Source of the DNA: Gammaproteobacteria bacterium
Lineage (GTDB): Bacteria; Pseudomonadota; Gammaproteobacteria; Acidithiobacillales; Acidithiobacillaceae
Direction: 5' to 3'
Length of the DNA: 64,000 bases
Assembly (NCBI GenBank): GCA_023381645.1
Contig: JAMCRJ010000053.1
Span: 62,001-126,000, forward strand
Below, piece by piece: positions 56,909-64,000 of the stretch. The notes beneath the pieces are model-generated. The model did not search any database, was not told where the DNA came from, and was given only the letters and a program-made list of their open reading frames with translations. Position 1 is the stretch's first letter, and each line of letters starts with the position of its first letter. The translations under genes and the position numbers were made by a program.

Positions 56909-58688
56909 TCAACAGGCACCCCGCGTTCATCGTCTGGATGCAACATTGGCCAATCAGATTGCCGCCGGTGAGGTGGTGGAACGTCCCGCCTCCATCCTCA
57001 AAGAGCTTCTGGAAAACAGCCTGGATGCCGGAGCCACGCGGATCACCGTCCATCTGGAGGGTGGTGGGATGGATCTGCTCAGTGTGGAAGATGATGGTGT
57101 CGGCATCCTTGCCGAGGATCTGCCCCTCGCCCTGGAGCGCCATGCCACCAGTAAAGTGGCCACCTGGGAAGACCTTCAGGCGATCCAGACCATGGGTTTC
57201 CGCGGTGAGGCCTTGCCAGCGATCGCTTCCGTCTCGCGCCTGGAACTCCTCTCGCGGGCACGCAGCCAGAATCAGGCGGCACGGCTGCAGGTGACGGGGG
57301 GCATGGCTGCCGCCCCGGAGCCCGCAGCCAGGGCACCAGGAACCACGGTGCGTGTGGCTGATCTCTTTTTTAACGTGCCGGCACGGCGTAAGTTTCTGCG
57401 CAGTCCGACCGCCGAGTTGTCGCGCAATCAAAAGGTGCTGCGTCAGATTGCGCTGGCCAACTTCACGGTGGCTTTTCAGCTCATCCAGAATGGGCGTTCT
57501 CTTGCGCAATTTCCTACGGCTACGGATGCGGAAAGTCGGGCAGCGCGAGTGGCCACCATATTGGGGGAAGGCTTTCTGGCCAATGCACTGTATATCGAAC
57601 AGGAGGATCAGGGCTTGTCTCTCAGCGGCTGGCTGGGCCTGCCCACCTACAACCGCGCCCGCGGAGATGAACAGTATTTTTACGTTAACGGTCGTCCGGT
57701 GCGTGATTCGGTGGTTACCCATGCTTTGCGAGCGGCGTATAACGACGTGCTCTTTCAGGACCGTCACCCCCTTTATGCGCTTTACTTGAAGCTGCCGCCC
57801 GGGCGGGTAGATGTTAATGTACATCCCGCCAAGGCGGAGGTACGCTTCCGCGACAGCCGCGAGGTACACGATTTTCTTTTTCATACTCTGCGACGGGTAA
57901 TTGCGGAGCAGGGCGGGGCGCAACCACGGGTGACCGTTCCGGTCCAGCCTTTCCCCCAAAGCCCGACCGCTACCCAAAATCCCGCCTACGTCCCGACTCA
58001 GCGGACGCTGAACGCTGCTGTGCAGGAAAGTACCGGGGCCTATTGGGAACATCTAGTAGCGCCGGTGACGACTTCCGTACCACCCCCTGATTTGCCGGCG
58101 GTGCCAGCTCAGGAACTGGCCCCGAACTACCCCCTCGGACAGGCCGTCGGGCAGATTCACGCACGTTTCATCCTCGCCCAGAACGACGAGGGAATGATTC
58201 TCATCGATCAGCATGCAGCGCATGAACGCATCCTCTACGAGAAGATGAAAAACAGGTCTCAACAGAATGATAAGCAGATATTTATTATTCCTGAATATGT
58301 GCATGTAACTGCGGTGCAAATGGCGCGCTTCGGCAAACGACAGAACGATCTGCAAGCCGCCGGACTGGAAATCAGTGTTGCCGGTCCCGGTACCCTGGCC
58401 ATTCATGCGGCCCCCAAAGCCATCGCGGCCGCCACCTATGGGCAGATGGTCGCTGACATTCTTGCGGAAGAGCCTGCCTGGGCCGAGGGAGATGGTGACG
58501 CCGTCCTGGCCGACATGGCCTGCCGTGCCGCCATCAAGACAAACCACCACCTCAGCCTCGAAGAGATGAACAGCCTGTTGCGCCAACTGGAGGCCACCCC
58601 GCGTTTCGGGCAGTGCAATCACGGTCGACCGACGGTAGTGCATTTTTCCTTGGCCGATCTCGACCGGCTCTTTCTCCGCGGGCGATGA
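56901..58688 (+). CDS. mutL: DNA mismatch repair protein MutL (endonuclease type)
   Basis: 595 residues. N-terminal GHKL ATPase: LANQIAAGEVVERPAS, NSLDAGAT, DDGVGI, and TMGFRGEAL. The C-terminal dimer domain begins near 410. It has the metal-binding DQHAAHERILYE near 436-447 (the DQHA-x2-E-x4-E endonuclease motif), MACRAAIKTN near 539 and CNHGRP near 572, indicating a latent nicking activity as in organisms without MutH. This differs from E. coli MutL. ATG 56901 overlaps tsaE, and the stop overlaps miaA (ATGA). Confidence 0.96.
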   Translation: MGNQQAPRVHRLDATLANQIAAGEVVERPASILKELLENSLDAGATRITVHLEGGGMDLLSVEDDGVGILAEDLPLALERHATSKVATWEDLQAIQTMGFRGEALPAIASVSRLELLSRARSQNQAARLQVTGGMAAAPEPAARAPGTTVRVADLFFNVPARRKFLRSPTAELSRNQKVLRQIALANFTVAFQLIQNGRSLAQFPTATDAESRAARVATILGEGFLANALYIEQEDQGLSLSGWLGLPTYNRARGDEQYFYVNGRPVRDSVVTHALRAAYNDVLFQDRHPLYALYLKLPPGRVDVNVHPAKAEVRFRDSREVHDFLFHTLRRVIAEQGGAQPRVTVPVQPFPQSPTATQNPAYVPTQRTLNAAVQESTGAYWEHLVAPVTTSVPPPDLPAVPAQELAPNYPLGQAVGQIHARFILAQNDEGMILIDQHAAHERILYEKMKNRSQQNDKQIFIIPEYVHVTAVQMARFGKRQNDLQAAGLEISVAGPGTLAIHAAPKAIAAATYGQMVADILAEEPAWAEGDGDAVLADMACRAAIKTNHHLSLEEMNSLLRQLEATPRFGQCNHGRPTVVHFSLADLDRLFLRGR

Positions 58689-59620
58689 TTCCCGCTATTT
58701 TTTTGATGGGTCCGACCGCCAGCGGCAAGACTGAACTGGCCTTAAGGCTTGCCGACGCGTTGCCCATAGACATTATCAGCGTCGATTCGTTGCTGGTATA
58801 TCGTCATTTCGATATCGGCAGTGCCAAACCCAGCCTCGCCCTGCGCCAGCAATATCCCCACGCCCTGGTCGATATCCGGGAGCCCGACGAGCCTTATTCG
58901 GCGGGGCTGTTTCGGGAAGATGCCCTGCACTGTATGGTGCTGGCGCGGGAACGCGGTCGTATCCCGCTGCTGGTCGGCGGCACGGGCCTGTATTTTCGCG
59001 CCCTGGAGCGTGGTATCGATACGTTACCCCCCGCCAATCCCGCCTTGCGCCAGAGTCTGATGGCGTTAGCAGAGACGGCGGGATGGCCCGCACTGTACCA
59101 GCGCCTCGCGGCCCTGGACCCGGACACCGCCTCGGGTATCGATCCCCATGACCGACAACGCATTCAACGCGCCCTGGAAATCATCCTCGGTTCGGGGCAG
59201 GCGATCAGCGGGGCACGCCACTGGCAAGGTACATTCCCCGGCCCGCTCTGCAAAATCATCCTGCGTCCGCCAAGAAGCTGGTTACATCAGCGTATCACGC
59301 AGCGCTTTGACGTCATGCTGAACGAGGGATTTCTGGACGAAATTGCCGACCTGAGCGCGCGTCACTACGCACCGGAGTTACCCGCCATGCGCGCCGTGGG
59401 TTACCGCCAATACTTCGCCTGGCATGACGGCCTCTGCAGCGCCGCAGAGGCTTACCAGGCGGCGCTGGCGGCGACCCGCCAACTGGCCAAGCGCCAGGAT
59501 ACCTGGTTTAAGAGGGAATCAGCGCATTATTATCTCGATCCATCCCGCGACGACGCATCATCTCTGCTATTGCAGATGGCCACCCGACCCGGGCAGGGCG
59601 AGGTGCATTCCATCGGATAG
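58685..59620 (+). CDS. miaA: tRNA dimethylallyltransferase MiaA
   Basis: Adds the isopentenyl group to A37 of tRNAs reading UNN codons. P-loop GPTASGKTELA, DSLLVYRHFDIGSAKP, VGGTGLYFRAL and PAMRAVGYRQY are present in 311 residues. ATGA overlap with mutL. The tail is variable. No hfq follows here; hfq is elsewhere in the window. Confidence 0.96.
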   Translation: MIPAIFLMGPTASGKTELALRLADALPIDIISVDSLLVYRHFDIGSAKPSLALRQQYPHALVDIREPDEPYSAGLFREDALHCMVLARERGRIPLLVGGTGLYFRALERGIDTLPPANPALRQSLMALAETAGWPALYQRLAALDPDTASGIDPHDRQRIQRALEIILGSGQAISGARHWQGTFPGPLCKIILRPPRSWLHQRITQRFDVMLNEGFLDEIADLSARHYAPELPAMRAVGYRQYFAWHDGLCSAAEAYQAALAATRQLAKRQDTWFKRESAHYYLDPSRDDASSLLLQMATRPGQGEVHSIG

Positions 59621-59676
59621 GAGAACCGGGTGAATTAGAACTGGCGCAGTCCTGACATCAATGCCGATGCGCCGGA

Positions 59677-59705
59677 TTGCCAGCGAATACGCAGAATGCT
59701 AGCCT
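59677..59705 (+). promoter_or_regulatory. Candidate ndk promoter
   Basis: TTGCCA (59677-59682), 17-base spacer, TAGCCT (59700-59705) in the 121-bp gap before ndk; the -10 match is weak. Confidence 0.35.
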
Positions 59706-59741
59706 ATGGCCACTCTGACCTTTACCCCCATTGAGGATCTT

Positions 59742-60167
59742 ATGGCTGTTGAGCGCACTCTTTCCATCATCAAACCCGACGCCGTTCAGAAAAATGCCAT
59801 CGGTGCCATTCTTGGTCGCTTCGAGAAGGCCGGGCTGCGCATCGCAGCCGCCAAGATGTTGCACCTCAGTCGCGATGACGCGGGTGGGTTTTATGCGGTG
59901 CATCAGGCCCGGCCTTTTTACGGCGAGCTGTGCGACTTCATGAGCAGCGGTCCGGTATTGGTTACGGTACTGGAAGGTGAGGGTGCCATCGCCAAAAACC
60001 GTGATCTGATGGGCGCCACCAACCCCAAGGATGCCGCTGCGGGAACGATTCGTGCGGACTTTGCCGACAGTATTGATGCCAACGCCGTGCATGGTTCAGA
60101 CAGTGCCGAGACCGCAGCATGGGAAATCAGTTACTTTTTTGGTCAACGGGAGATTTTTGCGCACTGA
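59742..60167 (+). CDS. ndk: Nucleoside diphosphate kinase
   Basis: Balances NTP/dNTP pools. 141 residues; [10 protein letters not shown] at the N-terminus and the phospho-histidine in [12 protein letters not shown] (about 117). The ATG at 59742 has GAGG five bases upstream and gives the standard length; an ATG at 59706 would extend it by 12 residues. rlmN starts directly after its stop. Confidence 0.97.
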
Positions 60168-61259
60168 ATGATGGGCGATTTTTTGGCGGTTGCTCCGGCC
60201 GAAAGGCCACACCTGCTGGGACTGGGTCGCCAGTCCCTCGCTAAATTGCTGCGTACCTGGGGAGAGTCCCCCTTTCGTGCCAACCAGATTTTGCAATGGC
60301 TGCATACCCGTCAGGTGACGGATTTCGCGGCCATGACCAACATCAGTAAAGCCCTTCGCGCTCGCCTGGCCGCAGAAACCCGCATCGACGCGCCGGAAAT
60401 TATCGCCGATCAGACAGCGGCGGACCGCACTCGCAAATGGCTGCTCCGGTTGCCCGATGGCAATGCCATAGAAACTGTTTTCATTCCTGGAGAAGATCGT
60501 GGTACGCTGTGCATCTCCTCGCAGGTAGGCTGTTCTCTGGCCTGTAGTTTCTGTGCTACTGGTGCGCAGGGACTCAGCCGCAACCTCGAAACCCACGAAA
60601 TTATCGCGCAGGTGCGGGTGGCGCGCGATTTTTTGGGCCCGGACGCGATCACCAATATCGTTTTCATGGGCATGGGCGAACCGATGCTCAATTTGCGCGA
60701 GGTATTGCCGGCGCTGGATTTGTTGCGCGACGATTATGCCTACGGCTTTGGTGCGCGGCGCATTACCGTCAGCACCGCAGGTGTGGTGCCCGGTATGGAT
60801 CGACTGGGTGCCGAAATCCCGGTCAATCTCGCGATCAGTTTGCATGCCAGCCGTAATGAAATCCGCGACATTCTCGTGCCGGTAAATCGCCACTACCCGC
60901 TGGCGGAGCTGCTCGCCGCCTGCCGCCGCTATCCTTTGCCGCCCCGGCGCCGCATCACCTTCGAATATGTGATGCTGGAGGGCGTTAATGACGCTGATTC
61001 CCATGCGCGGGAACTCCTCCGCCTGTTGCGAGGCATCCCGGCCATGGTGAATTTGATTCCCTTCAATCCCTTTCCCGGCTCAGATTATAAACGGTCGCCA
61101 CAGGTGCGCATCGATGCTTTTCGCGATATCATTCTGCGCGGTGACGTAATGACGGTTACGCGCCGGCCACGTGGTGACGACATCGCCGCAGCCTGTGGTC
61201 AGTTGGCCGGACAGGTACTCGACGGCCGTCGCAGCATTCCCTTGGCAGTGCATTCATGA
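60168..61259 (+). CDS. rlmN: 23S rRNA/tRNA A2503/A37 C2-methyltransferase RlmN
   Basis: Radical SAM enzyme. The CxxxCxxC cluster is CSLACSFC (about 122-129) in [20 protein letters not shown] and [12 protein letters not shown] are family motifs; conserved VMLEGVND and a likely C-terminal methyl-carrying cysteine in the region DIAAACGQ. 363 residues. It abuts ndk and overlaps pilF by four bases. Confidence 0.96.
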   Translation: MMGDFLAVAPAERPHLLGLGRQSLAKLLRTWGESPFRANQILQWLHTRQVTDFAAMTNISKALRARLAAETRIDAPEIIADQTAADRTRKWLLRLPDGNAIETVFIPGEDRGTLCISSQVGCSLACSFCATGAQGLSRNLETHEIIAQVRVARDFLGPDAITNIVFMGMGEPMLNLREVLPALDLLRDDYAYGFGARRITVSTAGVVPGMDRLGAEIPVNLAISLHASRNEIRDILVPVNRHYPLAELLAACRRYPLPPRRRITFEYVMLEGVNDADSHARELLRLLRGIPAMVNLIPFNPFPGSDYKRSPQVRIDAFRDIILRGDVMTVTRRPRGDDIAAACGQLAGQVLDGRRSIPLAVHS

Positions 61260-62101
61260 AAAGACTTCCGGGACTGGGGGCTGGTATACTTCTACTGAGT
61301 GGCTGCGGGCTTTTTGGTAGCAAAGGCGCGGGATTGACGCCCGATCAGCAAATGGCGGCGTATATTGCCCATGAACACAAGACCAACGCTTCCGCTTCGG
61401 GCTTCAGGCCGACATCCGCCAACAGCGATAAGGCCAAGGCCGGTATCTACACGTCTCTCGGGGCCGCTTATTTGCAGAATGGCCACCCCCGGCAGGCGAT
61501 CCGGGAACTGCAATTGGCGATTGCCGCCAACAGCCGTTATGCCAATGCGTACAATGTCATGGGTCTGGCCTACGAACAGTTGCAGCAGCGTGATCTGGCC
61601 CGCAGCGCCTTTCGCCGGGCACTCTCCATAGATGCAAAAAACCCCGAGTATCTCAATAACTACGGCGCATTTCTCGTCAATTCCGGCAACTATGCTGAAG
61701 CGATTATCGAGCTGAAACGGGCCACGGCCGATCCGCTATACAGCACCCCGCAGTTCGCCTGGACCAACCTCGCACAGGCCTATGCAGGGCTCAAGGACTT
61801 ATCGGCGGCACGCGATGCCCTGAACCGGGCACTTTATCTGGTACCAAACTATCCACCAGCCCTACTGATGCTTGCTGAACTGGATTACAAGGGCGGTAAG
61901 GCAGATGCCGCTTTCGCTCATTTGCAGGTGGTTCTGGCGCAGGAGCCGGATAACGCTGACGCGCTCTTGCTGGCGGGGCGGATTGCCGCCCTGCAGGGAC
62001 GGACAACACAGGCACAATATCTTTGGCAGCGTTGTGTGACTGCTTCACCCTATTCCGCAGCAGGCAAGCAGGCGCAGCGACTGCTGCTGCAAAACGGTTG
62101 A
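61256..62101 (+). CDS. pilF: PilF/PilW type IV pilus biogenesis lipoprotein
   Basis: 281-residue TPR pilotin that guides PilQ secretin assembly in the outer membrane. The signal peptide ends in a lipobox (LLLSGCG). About six TPRs fill residues 60-265 ([30 protein letters not shown], and so on). The ATGA overlap with rlmN and the rlmN-pilF-rodZ-ispG order are conserved in many Proteobacteria. Confidence 0.92.
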   Translation: MKRLPGLGAGILLLSGCGLFGSKGAGLTPDQQMAAYIAHEHKTNASASGFRPTSANSDKAKAGIYTSLGAAYLQNGHPRQAIRELQLAIAANSRYANAYNVMGLAYEQLQQRDLARSAFRRALSIDAKNPEYLNNYGAFLVNSGNYAEAIIELKRATADPLYSTPQFAWTNLAQAYAGLKDLSAARDALNRALYLVPNYPPALLMLAELDYKGGKADAAFAHLQVVLAQEPDNADALLLAGRIAALQGRTTQAQYLWQRCVTASPYSAAGKQAQRLLLQNG

Positions 62102-62112
62102 GACGGTACGCC

Positions 62113-63090
62113 ATGGATATGACCACAGAAAACGAAACTTCTCAGGACTTGCGGGCGGCAAGGGAGGCTCACGGCTGGAGTTTTCGCCAAGTCGCAGAGC
62201 GGTTGCATATCACCGAAGCTCAGGTAAGGGGTCTGGAAGAGGGTGATTATACTGCCCTGCCCGGAGCCGCCTTCGCGCGTGGATTCCTGAAAAATTACGC
62301 GCGGCTGCTGGGGCTGGATCCGGAACCGCTGCTGAGGACGTATGATGCCTCCAATGAGGGGTCGGGATTGCACCCGTCGGAAACGGTGTTGCCCGCTAGC
62401 GAAGGGCCGCTGTTGGATTACAGCCGACGCGTACTGATTTTTTCCGTATTGATCGTGATCGCCGTTATTGCGGTCGCATGGTGGGTCTGGAGCCGTCAGC
62501 AGGGGCAGGGCCTGCCTGCCACGGCGGGTTCAGCTATGGTGGCTGAACATCCAGCGGCTTCCACGAAGGTAGTTACCACGGCGCCCAGCGTGTCAGCCGC
62601 TACCCCGGTGCCGGCAATCGGGAACCCGTCGGCGGCACCCGGCCGGCCCGTCGCACCGGTCCCGGCAACCCGGTCTGCAGCGGTGGCGACGGGTCCTGGG
62701 CTGATGTTTCAGTTCAGCGCGGACTGCTGGGTGCAGGTCAAGGACTCCTCGGGGAAAACTCTGCTCGCAGTTTTGGGACATCGCGACGATGTCCTACGCG
62801 TCGATTCCGGTACTCCGCCATATAGTGTCCTGGTAGGCAAGGCCAGCGCCGTCACCATCAGTTATGATGGCAGGCCTGTGCCTCTGGCCGCCAACGTCTT
62901 GGGCGTGGCCAGACTGCAGATCGGCGCCACGCCGGCCGTCGCTGGTGTGCCCCACGGTATCAACCACGCGGTAGCCGCCACTCACAGTCAGGTGTCCCCC
63001 CCTGCGCTGCCGGTAGCCAGCATGACTTCACCACCTGTTGCGGTATCCGGTACCGCGGCCGTTTCCAGCGAGGCTTCCCATGCACCATGA
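62113..63090 (+). CDS. rodZ: Cytoskeletal protein RodZ
   Basis: 325 residues. The cytoplasmic helix-turn-helix of the Xre type ([32 protein letters not shown]) binds MreB; one membrane helix (about 112-132, [21 protein letters not shown]); then a proline/alanine-rich periplasmic linker and a C-terminal DUF4115 domain ([20 protein letters not shown]). It maintains rod shape. The start is ATG 62113; ATG 62119 is possible. Its last bases overlap ispG by 11. Confidence 0.92.
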   Translation: MDMTTENETSQDLRAAREAHGWSFRQVAERLHITEAQVRGLEEGDYTALPGAAFARGFLKNYARLLGLDPEPLLRTYDASNEGSGLHPSETVLPASEGPLLDYSRRVLIFSVLIVIAVIAVAWWVWSRQQGQGLPATAGSAMVAEHPAASTKVVTTAPSVSAATPVPAIGNPSAAPGRPVAPVPATRSAAVATGPGLMFQFSADCWVQVKDSSGKTLLAVLGHRDDVLRVDSGTPPYSVLVGKASAVTISYDGRPVPLAANVLGVARLQIGATPAVAGVPHGINHAVAATHSQVSPPALPVASMTSPPVAVSGTAAVSSEASHAP

Positions 63091-64000
63091 ATCTCCCATT
63101 CGGCGTCGTAAGACCCGGCAAATTCACGTTGGCAAGGTAGCGATCGGCGGCGACGCACCGATCAGCGTGCAAAGCATGACCAATACCGAGACCCGCGATA
63201 TCGCGGCCACCGTCGCGCAAATCCGGCGCCTGGAGGCGGTAGGTGCCGACATCGTCCGGATCTCCGTACCCAGCATGGATGCTGCGGAGGCATTCAAGAC
63301 GATCCGCGCTCAGGTGGAAACCCCACTCGTCGCCGACATCCACTTCGATCACCGCATTGCTTTGCAGGTGATGGCAGATGGTGTCGATGGCCTGCGTATC
63401 AATCCCGGAAATATCGGATCTCTGGACAAAACGCGGTTGGTGGTGGAAATGGCCAGGGACAAGGGCATCCCCATCCGTATTGGCGTCAACGCAGGGTCGC
63501 TGGAGAAGGATATCCAGGAGAAATATGGGGAACCGACACCGGAGGCACTGGTGGAGTCCGCCTTGCGCCATGTGAGTATTCTGGACGAGTTGAACTTTCA
63601 TGACGTGAAGATCAGCGTCAAGGCCTCCGACATTTTTCTCGCTGTGAGCGCTTACCGCCTGCTCTCGGAAAAGGTGGATTACCCGCTGCATCTCGGTATT
63701 ACCGAAGCCGGCGGCCTGCGCTCCGGCACCGTCAAATCCGCTATCGGGCTGGGCCTGCTCCTGCGGGACGGGATCGGCGATACCATCCGGGTTTCGCTCG
63801 CAGCGGATCCCGTCGAGGAGATTCGCGTCGGCTTCGATATCCTGAAAAGCCTGCACCTGCGTCAGAAGGGGATCAATCTGATCGCCTGCCCATCCTGCTC
63901 CCGCCAGGAGTTTGATGTCATCACTACCATCAATGCCCTGGAAGCGCGTCTGGAAGATATTCTCGAGCCCATGGACGTTTCGGTGATCGGCTGCGTGGTG
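63080..64000 (+). CDS. ispG: 4-hydroxy-3-methylbut-2-enyl diphosphate synthase (3' end outside window)
   Basis: Iron-sulfur enzyme of the MEP isoprenoid pathway converting MEcPP to [52 protein letters not shown] and HLGITEAGG are diagnostic. Two cluster cysteines are in ACPSC (about 270-273) and the third is in IGCVV at the window edge. 307 residues are visible; the C-terminal end is cut. It overlaps rodZ by 11 bases. Confidence 0.97.
   Translation, partial: MHHESPIRRRKTRQIHVGKVAIGGDAPISVQSMTNTETRDIAATVAQIRRLEAVGADIVRISVPSMDAAEAFKTIRAQVETPLVADIHFDHRIALQVMADGVDGLRINPGNIGSLDKTRLVVEMARDKGIPIRIGVNAGSLEKDIQEKYGEPTPEALVESALRHVSILDELNFHDVKISVKASDIFLAVSAYRLLSEKVDYPLHLGITEAGGLRSGTVKSAIGLGLLLRDGIGDTIRVSLAADPVEEIRVGFDILKSLHLRQKGINLIACPSCSRQEFDVITTINALEARLEDILEPMDVSVIGCVV

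Overview
The window is a compact, gene-dense bacterial chromosome segment with G+C-rich codon use and almost no spare DNA: about 58 protein genes, two tRNAs and the small SRP RNA. Gene content and order (hfq-hflX-hflK-hflC-hisZ-purA, a HisZ-dependent histidine pathway, two polyphosphate kinases, a DnaE2/ImuB mutasome, an endonuclease-type MutL, divergent Fe-SOD) point to a proteobacterium near the beta/gamma boundary. An acidophilic Acidithiobacillus-type organism is my best guess, but this is inference from gene content only. I saw no insertion sequence, prophage, integrase or CRISPR array.

Layout. 1-7.2 kb (+): the tail of imuB overlapping dnaE2, then a DsbG-like periplasmic thiol-disulfide protein with an internal in-frame duplication, and pepN. 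7.2-12.3 kb (-): a tight folD-ppk1-parA-CYTH/CHAD operon. 12.5-18.3 kb (-): a tripartite RND efflux operon (outer-membrane factor, periplasmic adaptor, inner-membrane pump) with a palindrome at its promoter. 18.5-19.3 kb (+): a secreted or membrane-anchored TPR protein of unknown function. 19.4-22.7 kb (-): ppc-maf. 23.1-29.3 kb (+): hfq-hflX-hflK-hflC-hisZ-purA. A minus-strand tRNA-Leu(CAG) then lies head to head with rnr (+). 31.7-37.2 kb (-): ppk2, a lipoamide-dehydrogenase-like flavoprotein, a MoaB/CinA-like protein, purN, purM and sodB.

From 37.3 kb to the end everything is on the + strand, in long translationally coupled runs: pgsA-hda-yihY; yceD-rpmF-plsX-fabH-fabD-fabG-acpP-fabF-pabC-mltG-tmk-holB-pilZ (fatty-acid synthesis running into folate, peptidoglycan, dTMP and clamp-loader genes); tRNA-Ser(GGA)-ffs-dnaX-ybaB-recR; amt-nnrD-bioA-CBS protein-tsaE-mutL-miaA; and ndk-rlmN-pilF-rodZ-ispG, the last cut by the window edge.

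Most of the window is housekeeping. The most promising unexplained arrangement is the overlap-coupled set of polyphosphate kinase 1, a small orphan ParA-type ATPase and a CYTH-CHAD protein. CHAD domains are known to associate with polyphosphate granules, and ParA/McdA ATPases position cellular cargo on the nucleoid, so this could be a polyphosphate-granule positioning system. Other points worth checking are a perfect 9-bp inverted repeat over the sodB -35 region, a TetR-type operator candidate before the efflux operon, rnr squeezed against a divergent tRNA gene, and an SD-sequestering hairpin at acpP.
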